Assembly: GCA_018362895.1 (NCBI GenBank) | Contig: JAHALR010000002.1 | Location: 124,001-188,000, forward strand | Length of the DNA: 64,000 nucleotides | From: Clostridium sp. | Lineage (GTDB): Bacteria > Cyanobacteriota > Vampirovibrionia > Gastranaerophilales > Gastranaerophilaceae | Reading direction: 5' to 3' | In this document: positions 62,915 to 64,000 of the stretch, piece by piece | Layout of the letters: every line of letters starts with the position of its first letter | Numbering within the stretch: the first letter of the stretch is position 1 | Made by a program: the position numbers and the translations under genes | The notes under the pieces: model-generated | What the model was told of the DNA's origin: nothing | Database searches by the model: none | What the model saw: the letters and a program-made list of their open reading frames with translations, nothing else

Positions 62915-63826
62915 TTACGGCTTGCAACATCTTGTTTTCTTTGAGGGGATTGCTTTTCCGAATAAAATTCTCAAACCACCGAAGGGCTTTTTCATTGTTT
63001 CTTTTACACCGCAGGTGATTTCGTTTAGATTGCACAAAACCCCCTGTGCCTGATATAAAGCTGAGTCTACTCTGGGCATTGAGTTGTTCAATCCGGTTGT
63101 TGTTCCGGCAAGATTGCCGGATATATTTTGGAGATTTTGGGAAACATTATCTAGGTTGGAAACTGTGTTATCGAGTGACTGTTGACTTAGTGAATTGTTG
63201 AATTTTTGTGTAATGTTTTTTATGTTGTCTGTGGTTTGGGCTAGATTGCCTGAAGAAAGATAAATGTTTTTTTGATTTTCTTTGATTGTATCTTGAATAG
63301 TCACAAAAAGTGAACTCAGTTGTTTTAGGGATTCATCAAGATTTTCTGAACTGTTTAAGAGATTTTGTTTTATTTGCTCAAGCTCATCAGGATCTCTGTT
63401 TGCGAGATATGTTTCAACGTCAATTGTTGAGCTGCCGTTTATAATATTTCCGTTTGAAAGGAGGTATTGTGATGGATTTTTGGGGTAAATAAGCTCAATA
63501 AAATCAATTTCTTTTTTCTTTTTTTTCTCTTTTTTGAAAACAGCTGTCGTATTTACAGGGAGCTTGAGTCCTTTGTAAGAGAGACGGACTCTTACATACG
63601 TGCTTTGACAGTCATGACATAACTCCATTTTGGTAACACGTCCTATTTTTAAGCCTTTGTAAAAAACATAAACTTTTTCATGCATAGGTCGAAGCTCTTT
63701 AAAATCAATTGTCAAATACAGCGAAGTAAGAAGTGTGTAAATATGTATACCAAGAAGAATTATCCCAACAATAAGGATAAGATTAATAATAAACATGTGT
63801 GACTTTATAAATTTCAATATTCTCAT
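62915..63826 (-). CDS. MCE/MlaD-type lipid-transport protein
   Basis: 303 residues. N-terminal membrane helix (about 12-35), then the MCE domain: LYLTIDFKELRPMHEKVYVF, KGLKIGRVTKMEL, YVRVRLSYKGLKLP, and a coiled coil of NNTVSNLD/NLQNISGNLAG-type repeats. MCE proteins work with an ABC permease and ATPase to move lipids across the envelope. No such partners are in view. Two cysteine sites (CHDC in the domain, CC near the end) are unusual for the family. No Shine-Dalgarno; a 13-bp inverted repeat sits just before the ATG. Confidence 0.82.
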   Translation of the reverse strand: MRILKFIKSHMFIINLILIVGIILLGIHIYTLLTSLYLTIDFKELRPMHEKVYVFYKGLKIGRVTKMELCHDCQSTYVRVRLSYKGLKLPVNTTAVFKKEKKKKKEIDFIELIYPKNPSQYLLSNGNIINGSSTIDVETYLANRDPDELEQIKQNLLNSSENLDESLKQLSSLFVTIQDTIKENQKNIYLSSGNLAQTTDNIKNITQKFNNSLSQQSLDNTVSNLDNVSQNLQNISGNLAGTTTGLNNSMPRVDSALYQAQGVLCNLNEITCGVKETMKKPFGGLRILFGKAIPSKKTRCCKP

Positions 63827-63830
63827 ATAA

Positions 63831-63863
63831 AATACAATATATTATTTAAAAATATATTGTATT
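63831..63863. repeat. 13-bp inverted repeat upstream of the MCE gene
   Basis: AATACAATATATT (63831-63843) and AATATATTGTATT (63851-63863) are exact reverse complements around ATTTAAA. The repeat lies 5-37 bases before the MCE start codon and contains TATATT, which could be its -10 box, so it may be an operator or an mRNA hairpin. Confidence 0.5.
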
Positions 63864-63902
63864 AGCTTGTATAATATGCCTTGCTGGCTAATTGTTAAAA
63901 TT

Positions 63903-64000
63903 TTAAAATGCCAGATTGACCTGATATCTCTTTAAAAACTGTTCCATATCCTCTTTGTCAAAGCGTAAGACAGTGCATTTGCTTCCATTAAAATATCTTT
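63903..64000 (-). CDS. C-terminal fragment of an unrecognised gene (runs off right edge)
   Basis: The reading frame open at the right edge ends at TAA 63903-63905. The last residues read FDKEDMEQFLKRYQVNLAF. Too short to assign. It is upstream of the MCE gene on the same strand. Confidence 0.5.
   Translation of the reverse strand, partial: RYFNGSKCTVLRFDKEDMEQFLKRYQVNLAF

Overview
The window looks like a chromosomal segment of a low-GC, diderm, fermentative gut bacterium. My best guess is a non-photosynthetic cyanobacterial relative of the Gastranaerophilales/Vampirovibrionia (Melainabacteria) type. The case rests on the combination of lipid A and LPS-transport genes (LpxB, LpxI, LptA/LptC-like), an MCE protein, an AsmA-like protein and an autotransporter, an anaerobic fermentation set (AdhE, HydE), AT-rich sequence, and many short lineage-specific proteins with no recognised domain. 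This placement is inference; no rRNA gene is present. The standard genetic code fits every gene. I see no phage, insertion sequence, integron or CRISPR array.

Layout. 1-4.7 kb (minus): lipid A genes lpxI-lpxB, a split chromate-transporter pair, a sugar-type solute-binding protein with its own promoter, and the start of an M14 peptidase. 4.77-6.8 kb (plus): XerC/D-type recombinase and a PfkB kinase. 7.2-8.8 kb (minus): lptC-lptA-like pair. 8.9-10.9 kb (plus): a large RelA/SpoT-domain protein and a small companion. 10.9-14 kb (minus): hydE, mnmA, an unknown protein and an XRE regulator. 14.1-17.6 kb: capsule-type glycosyltransferase, gcvPB, unknown protein. 17.7-28.25 kb: one gene for a 3510-residue autotransporter adhesin with about 18 passenger repeats. 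28.3-34.8 kb: yceD-rpmF-plsX-fabH-fabD-fabG-acpP-fabF, the fatty-acid cluster. 34.9-41 kb: gdhA, a FAD oxidoreductase, a lethal-factor-like zinc protease candidate, YtxH/DUF948 envelope proteins, tRNA-His. 41.3-45.6 kb: a KdpD/KdpE-like two-component system facing a Trk/Ktr potassium-transporter operon. 46-55 kb: two unknown proteins, adhE, an alpha-amylase-like barrel, SMR and MATE exporters, HAD phosphatase, GNAT-like protein, LUD protein. 55-64 kb: WG-repeat protein, AsmA-like protein, flavodoxin-type reductase, TspO, TPR protein, paralogous membrane proteins, tRNA-Ser, MCE protein and a gene fragment.

How it works together. The membrane-building genes (fatty acid synthesis, lipid A synthesis, LPS transport, MCE, AsmA) supply the envelope that displays the autotransporter. 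AdhE, GdhA and HydE point to ethanol and hydrogen fermentation with ammonium assimilation. The Kdp-like sensor/regulator pair probably sets expression of the neighbouring potassium channel.

The most interesting signals are in expression control: (i) a set of operon-leading genes without a Shine-Dalgarno sequence whose -10 box lies 6-7 bases before the ATG, implying leaderless mRNAs; (ii) an exact 11-bp tandem repeat just upstream of the potassium operon promoter; (iii) in that same operon a Shine-Dalgarno separated from its ATG by an 8-bp hairpin that would restore normal spacing; (iv) a 15-bp inverted repeat that buries the start codon of a GNAT-like gene. The most interesting proteins are the HELGH protein, the RelA/SpoT-like protein and small lineage-specific families.
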